Below are positions 48,563-57,733 of a DNA stretch of 64,000 nucleotides, one piece after another. The notes under the pieces were generated by a model that saw only the letters and a program-made list of their open reading frames with translations, did not search any database and was not told the DNA's origin. Each line of letters starts with the position of its first letter. The first letter of the stretch is position 1. The position numbers and the translations under genes were made by a program. Source of the stretch: Arcanobacterium bovis (GTDB lineage Bacteria; Actinomycetota; Actinomycetes; Actinomycetales; Actinomycetaceae); NCBI RefSeq assembly GCF_004331995.1, contig NZ_SJDT01000004.1, positions 62,001 to 126,000 on the forward strand, in the 5' to 3' direction.

Positions 48563-49839
48563 TTTACGTACCTTTGGTAAATATCGTCGTTGATTTTTCC
48601 TTGGTCAATGATGTCACGCAGCATATATGCCGAGGGCTTCGGGGTGCGCTCCAAAGTGGTGGGATCGAGGTGAACGATGCCAAAATGTGGCACCATTCCT
48701 TCGGACCACTCCCAGTTGTCCACAAAACACCAATGGTAGTAGCGCTCGAAGGGTAATCCGCTCGCTGCCATTGCTGCAAAGTGGTCAAGGAGGTATTTAG
48801 GTCGGAATCGTTCCAGCTCGGTGTCGCTACCATTGTCCGCGGTGCCGTTCTCAGTGATCCAAATTGGCAAACGGTGGCGTTCGTGCAGTTCACGGGCGCA
48901 CTCCACGATACCTTGCGGATAGATTTCCCAGCCCAAATCATTTACTGGCGCGCCGGGGAATACTCCATCGGTCAGACCACGCACAGTGGAGCGCGTGTAG
49001 TAATTGATGGCGACGACGTCGCAGTAGTGCCCGCGCTGAATGTCGCATGGCGGCCGTCCCAAGAGGGGGTGAAAATTGCCGTTGTAGCACGCATTTTCGA
49101 TCAGTCGATTGTAGAGGTAATCGTCGATTTTTGCGAAGGCTCGATGCACAGGATTCTTCGGATTGAGTGGTGTGAATCCGCGAATATGGTGTGCGATGGA
49201 TACGTTGATCGTGCGGCCAGGCGCATCGAGTGTGCTATGGATTAGTTTGTATGCTCGAATGTGGGCGATTGCGAAGTTCCGCATCGTTGTGAGTGCTTTA
49301 CGCCAGCTCTTGCCGCCAGGGGGAGTCTCGTTGTAAAGGAACGACTGAGTGGCAAATACATTGGGTTCGTTGATGGTGTTCCAGTCGCTCACCAGATCGC
49401 CAAATTCCGCAAGAATTTTTGCCACAAAGCGGATGAACAGTGAGATGTTTTGCTCTTTGGCGAATCCACCCATCTCTTCAAACCACTGCGGATGACTGAA
49501 ATGGTGCAGGGTGACGAGCGGTTCGATTCCGCGTTCTTTGAGGTCAATGAGTTCTTCTCGATAACGGGCGACGGCGGTTTCGTCCCACTGCCCACGGCGC
49601 GGTTCGATGCGAGTCCAATCGAGAGAAATACGTGCAATTTGCAGGTGTAATTCCTGCATGAGCGCGTTATCTTCCCGCCACCGTTTCCAGTGACCCGTTG
49701 CCGGTTCTGGGCTCGTGCCATCCTTAATACTTCCGGGCTTTTCAGCCCAGGCATGCCAGTTTGTTCTTGGTAAATCACCTTCAATTTGGACGGCAGCTGA
49801 GGCCGTGCCAATCTTGAATGTCAACGCCATTGTTTCCAT
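48559..49839 (-). CDS. Glycoside hydrolase family 1 beta-glucosidase
   Basis: A 426-residue cytosolic GH1 enzyme. The acid/base Glu lies in WNTINEPNVF and the nucleophile in PIWITENGT; SLDWTRIEP and the late HWCFVDNWEWSEGM region complete the family pattern. GH1 members hydrolyse beta-glucosides, beta-galactosides or their 6-phosphates; no PTS gene is nearby, so an unphosphorylated substrate is likelier. It overlaps the MFS gene in ATGA. The start is ATG 49839 or 49830; neither has a strong site. Confidence 0.92.
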   Translation of the reverse strand: METMALTFKIGTASAAVQIEGDLPRTNWHAWAEKPGSIKDGTSPEPATGHWKRWREDNALMQELHLQIARISLDWTRIEPRRGQWDETAVARYREELIDLKERGIEPLVTLHHFSHPQWFEEMGGFAKEQNISLFIRFVAKILAEFGDLVSDWNTINEPNVFATQSFLYNETPPGGKSWRKALTTMRNFAIAHIRAYKLIHSTLDAPGRTINVSIAHHIRGFTPLNPKNPVHRAFAKIDDYLYNRLIENACYNGNFHPLLGRPPCDIQRGHYCDVVAINYYTRSTVRGLTDGVFPGAPVNDLGWEIYPQGIVECARELHERHRLPIWITENGTADNGSDTELERFRPKYLLDHFAAMAASGLPFERYYHWCFVDNWEWSEGMVPHFGIVHLDPTTLERTPKPSAYMLRDIIDQGKINDDIYQRYVK

Positions 49840-50004
49840 GCAAACAAGTGTAGAGCATATTTCTCAATAAAGTGATACTTTTCGTATTGGGAATTAAAAA
49901 ACTTTGCTGGTAATGGCTATTTTCCGCCTCAATATTACAAAGAAGTTTGATGTTACAATGGATATTGTGGGCGAGTCGTGAATGGGGTAAACGTGAGGTT
50001 CGTG

Positions 50005-51174
50005 CTATTTGTTCTTCATAACAGCTTTTTCTACGTACTCGTGGCATGCAATCATAGCTCCAGTACCTAGCAGCACAAATACCGGCATTAATACCGGGTC
50101 GATACGTGTCATAAGGTAGCCCACCGCCGGTGGCATGAGTAGCTGTCCGGTGTAAGCGAATCCCATCTGCAAACCCATCGCACGCTGTGTATTAGCTGCG
50201 CCAAGCCGTCGTGCAGTCTCTTTGAGTATCACCGGATAGATTGGTGCGCAGCCCAGACCGATCATAATAAAGCCAGCTACTGCGCCTACTGCAAATGGTG
50301 ACAACAGGGAGACGACTGCGCCTGTCACAATAATCGCCGAACCTACCCGCAAAAGCACGAGGTTGGAGAATTTTTCCGCCGCAAATCCCGCAATGAAGCG
50401 TCCCACAGTGATTCCGATATAAAAACCTGCGGATCCCGCCGCGGCAAGTGACGGGCAAATATGGTGATACTGCACCAAAAAGGTTGCGCCCCACAATCCG
50501 GTAGTTAGTTCCACAGCGCAATAGAGGAAGAATCCACACAGGATAGGCGTGATGTGGGGAAGCCTGTACCACGGCGAAAGCTGCGCTACGGCGTCGTCAT
50601 GCGAAAAATCATCCGGCGTGGCGGCGTGTTCCACACCTTCCCACAATTTTCTGGAGGCGATCAGCAAAAACATCAACGCGAACTGTAGCAGTGCCACGGT
50701 GACGTACGCGGGGCGCCATTGTGCCCGCCAATTGAGCCAAAAGCCCACGATGAGCGGACCCAATGAAGCGCCAACTCCCCAGAATGCGTGAAGCCAATTG
50801 TTGTGCCGAGTGGAGTAGTTGAGCGATACAAAGGCGTTGATGGCGGCATCGATTGCGCCGGCACCGAGGCCCAGTGGGAGGGCAAGAATACACAGCCAGA
50901 GGAACGACGGCGCAACCGAGTAGCCGAGGAGCGTCACGGCAGTTAGTGCCACCGATGTGATAGAGATTTTAACTGTGCCGAAACGTCGTAGCAGTGCAAC
51001 CGAGGCAAAAGAAGCGGTGATAGTTCCGATGCACACAATCATCGAGATGATTCCCGCACCGGCAGGATCGGCGTGAAGTGAAGGCGCGAGCGAGGGCCAC
51101 GAGGCGCCCACAACGGCGTCGGGAAGTCCGAGGGAAATGAACGCCGCGTAGATAACGGCGAGCAGGAGAGTCAT
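50005..51174 (-). CDS. MFS transporter
   Basis: A 389-residue protein with twelve helices. The N-terminal LGLPDAVVGASWPSLA pattern is common in MFS members annotated as fucose-permease-like or unknown sugar carriers. It ends 165 bases upstream of the beta-glucosidase start on the same strand; the gap holds A/T-rich sequence and no gene, so the two may be separately transcribed. The substrate is unknown. Confidence 0.82.
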   Translation of the reverse strand: MTLLLAVIYAAFISLGLPDAVVGASWPSLAPSLHADPAGAGIISMIVCIGTITASFASVALLRRFGTVKISITSVALTAVTLLGYSVAPSFLWLCILALPLGLGAGAIDAAINAFVSLNYSTRHNNWLHAFWGVGASLGPLIVGFWLNWRAQWRPAYVTVALLQFALMFLLIASRKLWEGVEHAATPDDFSHDDAVAQLSPWYRLPHITPILCGFFLYCAVELTTGLWGATFLVQYHHICPSLAAAGSAGFYIGITVGRFIAGFAAEKFSNLVLLRVGSAIIVTGAVVSLLSPFAVGAVAGFIMIGLGCAPIYPVILKETARRLGAANTQRAMGLQMGFAYTGQLLMPPAVGYLMTRIDPVLMPVFVLLGTGAMIACHEYVEKAVMKNK

Positions 51175-51462
51175 GGGGTGGTCCTTATTAAGTGCGGTGC
51201 TGAACAGGTGGGATGATGTGTCTGGGTGACTGAGATGCCGTGGCGTTCAGAGCAGGTGGCGTGCTGAGAAGGTGTGGGGGTAGATGAAATTTTCACTACA
51301 TTGTTTCATGAAGTCGCACAATTGTTCCAACGAAAACAATCGGCTCGGTTACCCCCTAAAATCGCGGTTGAGGTAATATGTTAGGCGGACCGAATAATTC
51401 GGTAACTGAAGAATGCGGCGATGATCAGCTGCAACAAACACAGCCCCAACGGAGGGAAATAA
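51175..51462. promoter_or_regulatory. Divergent promoter region with an operator-like palindrome
   Basis: About 290 bases between the divergent MFS and ppdK genes. The palindrome ACCGAAT-A-ATTCGGT (51389-51403) lies about 60 bases before ppdK and could be a regulator site. The ppdK start has AACGGAGGG ahead. No gene is present. Confidence 0.45.
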
Positions 51463-54210
51463 ATGACGAAGTATGTATATAACTTCACCGAAGGAGACAA
51501 AGATCAGAAGGATCTGCTCGGTGGTAAGGGTGCGAACCTTGCAGAAATGACCAACCTTGGCCTGCCAGTTCCTCCCGGATTTACCATCACAACTGAAGCT
51601 TGCCGTGCATACCTGAGTCAGGGAGAAGTTCCAGAAACGCTGGATGTTGAAGTAACTGCCGCGATTCGTAGCGTTGAGCAGACGATGGGCAAGAAGCTGG
51701 GTGATGCTTCCGATCCATTGTTGATGTCGGTTCGTTCCGGTGCAAAGTTCTCGATGCCAGGCATGATGGAAACCGTTTTGAACATCGGTTTGAATGATGA
51801 GTCGGTGCATGGTTTGGCTGAGAAGTCTGGGAATGAGCGCTTTGCGTGGGATTCCTACCGCCGCCTGATCCAGATGTTTGGCAAGACGGTTATGGACATC
51901 GAGGGTGATCTCTTCTCTGAGGCGCTTCACGGCTTGCAAGAGCGCAAGGGATACAAGGGCGATCTGGACATGACCACTGAGGATCTCAAAGAGCTCGTGG
52001 CACAGTACAAAGAGATCGTGAAGAAGGAAACCGGTCAAGATTTCCCGCAAGATCCACGCTTCCAGCTTGATATGGCTGTTGAGGCAGTGTTCCGCTCGTG
52101 GAACACCGATCGTGCTCGCATCTACCGCCGTCGTGAGCACATTCCAAACAACCTTGGCACCGCAGTAAACGTGCAGACCATGGTGTTCGGAAATATGGGC
52201 GAAGGATCCGGTACGGGCGTGTGCTTCACCCGTGATCCTTCCACAGGTCACTCGGGTGTGTACGGCGATTACCTTGAGAACGCTCAGGGTGAGGACGTCG
52301 TTGCAGGTATCCGCAACACGCTTTCGCTCGCTGATCTCGAGAAGATCGACAAAGCTTCCTACGACGAGTTGCGCGCAATCATGACGAAGCTCGAGACTCA
52401 CTACCGCGATATGTGCGATATTGAGTTCACGATCCAGGGCGGCAAGCTGTGGATGCTTCAAACGCGCGTTGGAAAGCGTACTGCTTCGGCCGCGTTCCGT
52501 ATCGCTGAGCAGCTGGTGAACGAGCGCCTCATTACGCACGACGAAGCGGTTACGCGCGTTACCGGTGATCAGCTCACCTCGCTGCTGTTCCCGCAGTTCG
52601 ATAAGTCTGCTTCGAAGAAGGTTATCTCCAAGGGTATGCCAGCATCGCCTGGTGCTGCTGTTGGCGAGATCGTGCTCAACAACGAGCAGGCTGTTGCCCG
52701 CACCCAGGCTGGTGCATCGGTTATCTTGGTTCGCCGCGAAACCAACCCAGACGATTTGCAGGGAATGGTTGTGGCTTCGGGCGTTCTTACCGCTCGCGGT
52801 GGCAAGACTTCGCACGCTGCTGTGGTGGCGCGCGGAATGGGACGTTGCTGTGTGGTTGGCGCGGAAGATCTTTTGGTTGATGAAGCAGCCGGCACTGTGT
52901 ATGTGAAGTCGCAAGATACCACCTACAAGGCAGGCGACGTTATCGCAATTGACGGCACCTCGGGTGAAATCTTTGAAGGTGAAGTGCCAGTAACTGATTC
53001 GCCAGTTATGACCTACATTTCGAAGGGTCTTGAAGCTGGTTTGGCTGCTTCGCCTGATGAGGATACTAAGGAACTCGTTACCGCTGTGGATCACATCTTG
53101 TCGCATGCAGATGAGAAGCGTCGCTTGGTGGTTCGCGCTAATGCCGACACCCCAGAAGACGCACAGCGTGCACGTGAATTTGGTGCAGAGGGTATTGGTT
53201 TGTGCCGTACCGAGCATATGTTCCTCGGTGATCGCCGCAAGCTGATTGAAGCAGTTATTCTTGCTGAGACGGATGAGGATCAGCAGGCTGCGTTTGACGC
53301 GCTCATGCCACTTCAGAAGGGCGACTTTATCGGAATCTTCGAGGCGATGGATGGACTTTCTGTTACCGTTCGCTTGATCGATCCTCCTTTGCACGAGTTC
53401 TTGCCTGATCTTACCGAACTCTCCGTTGAGCTTGCTGTTAAGGAAGCAAAGGGTGAAGAGGTTACCGAGGCTGAGAAGAAGCTACTCGCTGCAGTGAAGG
53501 CAAACCATGAGCAGAACCCGATGCTTGGTTTGCGTGGCGTTCGCCTCGGCCTCAAGCTTCCTGGCTTGATTAAGCTACAGGTTCGCGCAATTGCTGAAGC
53601 ATGTGCTGAGTTGAAGAAGCAGGGCAAGGATCCACGTCCGGAGATCATGGTGCCGCTCATCGGCTCGGTTCGCGAAATGCAGATTGTGCGCGATATGGCA
53701 CTTGAGATCATCAAGGAAGTTTCCGAAGAATTCGGCGTGGAGCTGGATCTGCCAATCGGTAATATGATCGAGCTTCCGCGTGCAGCTGTTACCGCTGGTC
53801 GTATCGCAGTGGAGTCGGACTTCTTCTCGTTCGGAACGAACGATCTTACCCAGACCACCTGGGGCTTCTCGCGTGACGACGTCGAAGCGGCGTTCTTCAA
53901 TGAGTACTTCGATTACGGTGTATTTGGAGATTCTCCATTCGAGTCGATTGATTGGCGCGGAGTTGGTTCCGTTGTGAAGATGGGTGCAAAGCGTGGACGT
54001 GCAGCTAACCCAGATCTTCACCTCGGTGTTTGTGGTGAGCATGGTGGTGATCCGGTATCGATCCACTTCTTCCACGAGATCGGTTTGGACTACGTTTCAT
54101 GTTCGCCATTCCGCGTGCCAGTTGCTCGTCTTGAAGCTGGCCGTGCGGCAATCTCGAACGAGTCTCCGGCAGCAATCGAGCGTGGTGCACAGCGCGCAAC
54201 CACAGCCTGA
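51463..54210 (+). CDS. ppdK: Pyruvate, phosphate dikinase
   Basis: Interconverts pyruvate, ATP and phosphate with PEP, AMP and pyrophosphate. 915 residues in three domains: the nucleotide-binding domain with GGKGANLAEMTNLGLPVPPGF, the swivelling phosphohistidine domain with GGKTSHAAVVARGMG, and the PEP/pyruvate barrel with GIGLCRTEHMF and LHLGVCGEHGGDP. Slightly longer than most bacterial enzymes. With pckG it gives two routes into PEP. No PPDK regulatory protein gene is seen nearby. Codon use is strongly biased, as in highly expressed genes, which leaves a long open antisense frame. Confidence 0.97.
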   Translation: MTKYVYNFTEGDKDQKDLLGGKGANLAEMTNLGLPVPPGFTITTEACRAYLSQGEVPETLDVEVTAAIRSVEQTMGKKLGDASDPLLMSVRSGAKFSMPGMMETVLNIGLNDESVHGLAEKSGNERFAWDSYRRLIQMFGKTVMDIEGDLFSEALHGLQERKGYKGDLDMTTEDLKELVAQYKEIVKKETGQDFPQDPRFQLDMAVEAVFRSWNTDRARIYRRREHIPNNLGTAVNVQTMVFGNMGEGSGTGVCFTRDPSTGHSGVYGDYLENAQGEDVVAGIRNTLSLADLEKIDKASYDELRAIMTKLETHYRDMCDIEFTIQGGKLWMLQTRVGKRTASAAFRIAEQLVNERLITHDEAVTRVTGDQLTSLLFPQFDKSASKKVISKGMPASPGAAVGEIVLNNEQAVARTQAGASVILVRRETNPDDLQGMVVASGVLTARGGKTSHAAVVARGMGRCCVVGAEDLLVDEAAGTVYVKSQDTTYKAGDVIAIDGTSGEIFEGEVPVTDSPVMTYISKGLEAGLAASPDEDTKELVTAVDHILSHADEKRRLVVRANADTPEDAQRAREFGAEGIGLCRTEHMFLGDRRKLIEAVILAETDEDQQAAFDALMPLQKGDFIGIFEAMDGLSVTVRLIDPPLHEFLPDLTELSVELAVKEAKGEEVTEAEKKLLAAVKANHEQNPMLGLRGVRLGLKLPGLIKLQVRAIAEACAELKKQGKDPRPEIMVPLIGSVREMQIVRDMALEIIKEVSEEFGVELDLPIGNMIELPRAAVTAGRIAVESDFFSFGTNDLTQTTWGFSRDDVEAAFFNEYFDYGVFGDSPFESIDWRGVGSVVKMGAKRGRAANPDLHLGVCGEHGGDPVSIHFFHEIGLDYVSCSPFRVPVARLEAGRAAISNESPAAIERGAQRATTA

Positions 54211-54276
54211 TAATCGCTTGAGATTGCGGTGCAAAATCTAGCGCTATCAATATGATTGGCTAGGTGATGGCTGCTT

Positions 54277-54317
54277 GCGGGTGGATGCCCTGATACGGGG
54301 GTATCCACCCGCTTTTG
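54277..54317 (+). terminator. Terminator after ppdK
   Basis: GCGGGTGGAT (54277-54286) pairs with ATCCACCCGC (54303-54312), with further G-C pairing inside, then TTTTG. Confidence 0.75.
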
Positions 54318-54481
54318 TGTGCTAGCTATATTTAGCTGCTATGTGCCAGTTACATTCACTTCCAGCTGAATATTGGGCTATTGGTGTACAACGGTTATCG
54401 ATTGCACAAGGATAGGAGGATACTGAAAGCTAAGACACCTAGTTTTTGAGGTTTGGTGTTACCGATGGAAGGGGGTGCTCA

Positions 54482-54715
54482 ATGGGTATCGAAGAAACTG
54501 CGAAGAACAAGGCAAATGAACTTGGCGGCGCAGCAAAGGAATTTGTTGGAAGCGCAACGGACAATCCTGAGCTCGAAGCAGAAGGTCGCGTACAGAAGGA
54601 TGAAAGCAAGCTCAAGGAAGTTGCTAATAAGGTTTCTGAAAAGGCCGAAGATGCAGTGGAGTATGTAAAAGAAGCTGCGCAGCGAGTTGGCGATTCTTTT
54701 AAGAAAGATGAGTAA
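54482..54715 (+). CDS. CsbD-family stress protein
   Basis: A 77-residue, highly charged helical protein with the CsbD pattern KNKANELGGAAKEFVGSATDNPELEAEG. In other bacteria CsbD-like genes are induced by general stress; the biochemical role is unknown. I use ATG 54482 behind GGAAGGGGG; an upstream in-frame start lacks the family pattern. A hairpin terminator follows, so it is a single gene. Confidence 0.93.
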   Translation: MGIEETAKNKANELGGAAKEFVGSATDNPELEAEGRVQKDESKLKEVANKVSEKAEDAVEYVKEAAQRVGDSFKKDE

Positions 54716-54774
54716 ACTTGCCTGAGCTAGCCTAGTTTGTTGATTCGCAGGCAAGCTTGCCAATAACTGAATCT

Positions 54775-54822
54775 GGGTGGGGGTTGAACACTTCGATGTA
54801 AGAATGTGTTCAACCCCTACCC
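54775..54822 (+). terminator. Terminator after csbD-like gene
   Basis: A 17-bp stem with one mismatch (54775-54791 with 54806-54822) is followed by TTATTATT. It lies 60 bases past the stop. Confidence 0.75.
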
Positions 54823-54909
54823 TTATTATTCGGTCGGCGATCCCGTATCTATTTGTTAGTCCGTACTTATAGGCATCAGTGTTCCCGATCTCTCATTACT
54901 CATAAAGTT

Positions 54910-54930
54910 AGATTGGAATAAGTCCAATCT
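54910..54930. promoter_or_regulatory. Inverted repeat upstream of feoA
   Basis: AGATTGGA and TCCAATCT around ATAAG. It could be an operator; the position about 270 bases before feoA is far for a direct role unless a promoter lies close. Confidence 0.35.
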
Positions 54931-55008
54931 GTTTGTGTTTTCCCTGTTGATATACGCTCTACTAATATTTAACTTTTAATTACGGGACGTTTGGCTTTCC
55001 TAATTCCC

Positions 55009-55027
55009 TTTGGTAAGGGTAACCTAA
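55009..55027. promoter_or_regulatory. DtxR/IdeR-like iron box upstream of feoAB
   Basis: The 19 bases match the DtxR consensus (TWAGGTTAGSCTAACCTWA, from memory) at 16 positions, with the right half almost perfect (GTAACCTAA). It lies 175 bases before feoA. Iron-loaded DtxR/IdeR would repress feo transcription here. Confidence 0.55.
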
Positions 55028-55201
55028 ATGAAGGTGAGTTGTTCGCTAGTGTTCCATGCCGGTTAATGCCTTGCAGTATGGAAAAACATTTATTCACGCA
55101 CTGAGTAGCAATCTTCGCCATCTGCCTAGCCAGTTTTCAATCCACGTGCTCGGATAGGCACAACAATTTGATATGTTCCGTGATTGAGAAGGATCTTCCC
55201 C

Positions 55202-55429
55202 ATGATTCTCAAGGACTGCCCTGTTCGGGTGCCTATTCGCTTAACAAGCGTTCCTTTGCCGCGCCAAAATGTGCTTCGTATGCAAGAACTTGGTGTGCGT
55301 GTTGGTGCGGAAGCCGTCATTATGCAAAAAGCCGCATTCGGCGGACTCATCGTCAATATCGCTGGTTCGCGCATCGCGGTGGATCACAAATGGGCCAAGC
55401 GCATTGAAGCGCAGATCGTTGAGCAGTAG
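55202..55429 (+). CDS. feoA: Ferrous iron transport protein A
   Basis: A 75-residue SH3-like protein that supports FeoB. The pattern LRMQELGVRVGAEAVIMQKAAFGG is the FeoA core. I use ATG 55202 behind GAAGGATC; the frame is open six codons further up. feoB starts 11 bases later, so the two are one operon. Confidence 0.9.
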   Translation: MILKDCPVRVPIRLTSVPLPRQNVLRMQELGVRVGAEAVIMQKAAFGGLIVNIAGSRIAVDHKWAKRIEAQIVEQ

Positions 55430-55440
55430 GAAGTAGAATC

Positions 55441-57720
55441 GTGAGCAGCCAAGTAAATCTCAAATCACAAACGTACAATACTCTTCGCGGTGATGCCTCC
55501 AACGCCGCCGCCACCACCACAACAGTGTTATTGGTGGGCAATACCAATGTTGGAAAATCCACTCTGTTCAATGGTGTAACGGGTGCACATCAAGCGATGA
55601 TCAACGCCCCAGGTACCACGGTGGAAGTTATGGCAGGCACGTGGCGCACGTTGGGGGTGCGTATCCTCGATTTGCCTGGAACCTACTCCCTTATTCCTAC
55701 CAGCCCTGACGAAGAAGTCGTAGAAGAAACAATCGCGGGGCGGCCCGGCACACTCACCGATCCTAGCCTTGGACATCACACCGACCTCGTGCTGGCAATT
55801 CTCGATGGTAGCTCGCTCACTCGTTCGCTCTACCTGCTTGGTCAGATCGCCCAAACCGGACATCCAGTGGCGGCTCTTATTTCGCTTGCGGACGTAGCGC
55901 AACACCACGGCGTCGAAATCGATCCCTCGGCGCTCTCGAAAGAGCTCGGTATTCCCGTGATGATCTTCGATGCACGCAAGCCGAAGCTCTATCCGGTATT
56001 AGACGAATTTGTGCGCAGTGCCCTAGCTGCACCCTCATATATTCGGGGATTGGAAGCTGATCCTACTGCACCTGGTTACTGTGAAGCTGCTGCTCAGCGG
56101 GCACATGCGCAGTGCATAACTCCGCGCAACTGTTGTGGAACTGCCACGGTAGATGAGCGAAACCTCCTTGCTCAAACCTTGTGCGGTTGCGCTACAGACC
56201 TCGCTCCAGGTGAGGACTGTGTGAAAGAAGGTACGCGGAATGCGTGCGGATGCGGTCACGAGCCGGCGTCGTCACTGAAACTCGACGACGCAACCGCCGC
56301 AGTAATTGACGCACAAGAGTCCGAAGCGCAGCTCGAGCGCGCAAAAACGCTGTTCGCATGGGTAGATCGCGTTGAGTCCGCCGTCCTCAAACATCGCGAG
56401 GATCCGACGAAGCTTTCACGGTCAGACAAAGCCGACCGGTTGCTCCTCAACCCCTTCTTCGGCACCGCAGTCTTTTTCGGACTGATGTGGGCGCTGTTCC
56501 ACCTTGCGGGCGAATGGGTATCGCCGTTGCAAGATATGTTCGACGGATGGTTCTCAAGTACCGACGAGGGCGCTATCTCCGTAGCGAATGGCGTGGTGTG
56601 GATTTTGACGCAACTAGGCTTGGATGGCACGTGGGTGCAGTCTTTGCTGGTAAATGGCCTGGCCACCGGACTTGGTGTAGTGGCGTCCTTCGTGCCGCTC
56701 ATGTTCGTGATTTTTGTGGCGATCTCGATGCTAGAGGACTCGGGGTATATGGCGCGCGCAGCTTTCCTCGCTGATCGCCTCATGCGCAAGATTGGCCTCG
56801 ACGGGCGTGTGGTGTTGCCGCTCATTATGGGATTTGGTTGTAACTTGCCCTCACTCGCTGCGGCAAGGTCGTTGCCTTCGGCACGTCATCGTCTGATTAC
56901 CGCGATTATCACGCCGTACACCTCGTGTTCTGCACGTTTGACGATTTATTTGATGATCGCCAAAATTTTCTTCCCGAATAATACGGGCACGGTTGTGTTT
57001 GCGATGTACGTGCTTTCGGTAGTGATGGTGGTTTTGGCTGCGTGGGTGCTGAAATTCTTCTTTACCCGCACGGAGTCGCAGGCACCGCTCATGCTGATCT
57101 TGCCGTCGTTCCAGCTCCCGCGTTTGCTCGTGCTTGGAAAGATTTCAGTACAGCGCACGTTCACATTCGTACGTGGCGCTGGAAAGATTATCGTCACGAT
57201 GGCAATGCTGGTGTGGTTGCTAGGTGCAATCCCAACGAGCAGTTCGGGCGAGCACGGTTTTGCTGATCCTGAGTTGCCAATGTCTGAATCCGCCTATGGC
57301 ATGGTAGCGCGTGGACTCGAGCCAGTGTTTGCGCCGGCAGGATTCGGCGATTGGCACATGACCGGTGCGTTAATGACCGGCTTCGTTGCTAAAGAAACTG
57401 TGGTTTCATCGATTGTAGTGTCCTACAACATGGATGCCGACGCGGCAGGCGACGCCGAAGACAACGGCGATGATCTCGGCGTCTTACCGAATCTCCTTGG
57501 CGAAACATTCAAGCAGACCGCTGGCGCTGGTCTTGAGCAGCTCGCTGCCCTAGCGTTCTTGGTTTTCGTACTCACCTACACACCGTGTATGGCTACCGTG
57601 GGTGAGCAGGTTCGACTCATCGGCGGAAAGCTCACCAGCCTAGCTGTGGTGGTGCAGCTGGTAGTGGCATGGATACTGGCCGTGGGAGTATTCCAAATCG
57701 GTAAACTTTTCCTCGGTTGA
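55441..57720 (+). CDS. feoB: Ferrous iron transporter B with cysteine-rich insert
   Basis: GTP-dependent Fe(II) importer in the membrane. 759 residues: G domain with GNTNVGKSTLFN (G1), the PGTT region (G2), DLPGTYSL (G3), then a linker, then the membrane core with the Gate motifs MGFGCNLPSL and YTPCMATVG and about nine helices. The linker carries an insert at residues 214-273 with nine Cys, in the order YCE, QC, NCC, LCGC, DC, ACGCGH. Standard G4 (NKxD) is not obvious; the equivalent region reads ALISLADVA. The insert could bind iron or an Fe-S cluster or sense redox state. The start is GTG 55441. Confidence 0.94.
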   Translation: MSSQVNLKSQTYNTLRGDASNAAATTTTVLLVGNTNVGKSTLFNGVTGAHQAMINAPGTTVEVMAGTWRTLGVRILDLPGTYSLIPTSPDEEVVEETIAGRPGTLTDPSLGHHTDLVLAILDGSSLTRSLYLLGQIAQTGHPVAALISLADVAQHHGVEIDPSALSKELGIPVMIFDARKPKLYPVLDEFVRSALAAPSYIRGLEADPTAPGYCEAAAQRAHAQCITPRNCCGTATVDERNLLAQTLCGCATDLAPGEDCVKEGTRNACGCGHEPASSLKLDDATAAVIDAQESEAQLERAKTLFAWVDRVESAVLKHREDPTKLSRSDKADRLLLNPFFGTAVFFGLMWALFHLAGEWVSPLQDMFDGWFSSTDEGAISVANGVVWILTQLGLDGTWVQSLLVNGLATGLGVVASFVPLMFVIFVAISMLEDSGYMARAAFLADRLMRKIGLDGRVVLPLIMGFGCNLPSLAAARSLPSARHRLITAIITPYTSCSARLTIYLMIAKIFFPNNTGTVVFAMYVLSVVMVVLAAWVLKFFFTRTESQAPLMLILPSFQLPRLLVLGKISVQRTFTFVRGAGKIIVTMAMLVWLLGAIPTSSSGEHGFADPELPMSESAYGMVARGLEPVFAPAGFGDWHMTGALMTGFVAKETVVSSIVVSYNMDADAAGDAEDNGDDLGVLPNLLGETFKQTAGAGLEQLAALAFLVFVLTYTPCMATVGEQVRLIGGKLTSLAVVVQLVVAWILAVGVFQIGKLFLG

Positions 57721-57733
57721 GTAGGCTGAGGGT

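Larger units (their letters stand above)
54823..55201. other. Leader and control region of the feo operon
   Basis: About 380 bases without a credible gene, A/T-rich. It contains an 8-bp inverted repeat and a DtxR-like box, listed separately, and ends with a GAAGGA site for feoA. The promoter itself cannot be fixed. Confidence 0.55.

Noticed and set aside
51349-53394. A 681-codon open frame on the minus strand across ppdK
   Set aside because: It is antisense to an unmistakable PPDK. Strong codon bias in a highly expressed gene suppresses stops in this frame, and the translation has no recognisable domain or start site.
54446-54481. Twelve-codon N-terminal extension of the CsbD protein
   Set aside because: The ribosome-binding site and the family's usual N-terminus both point to ATG 54482.
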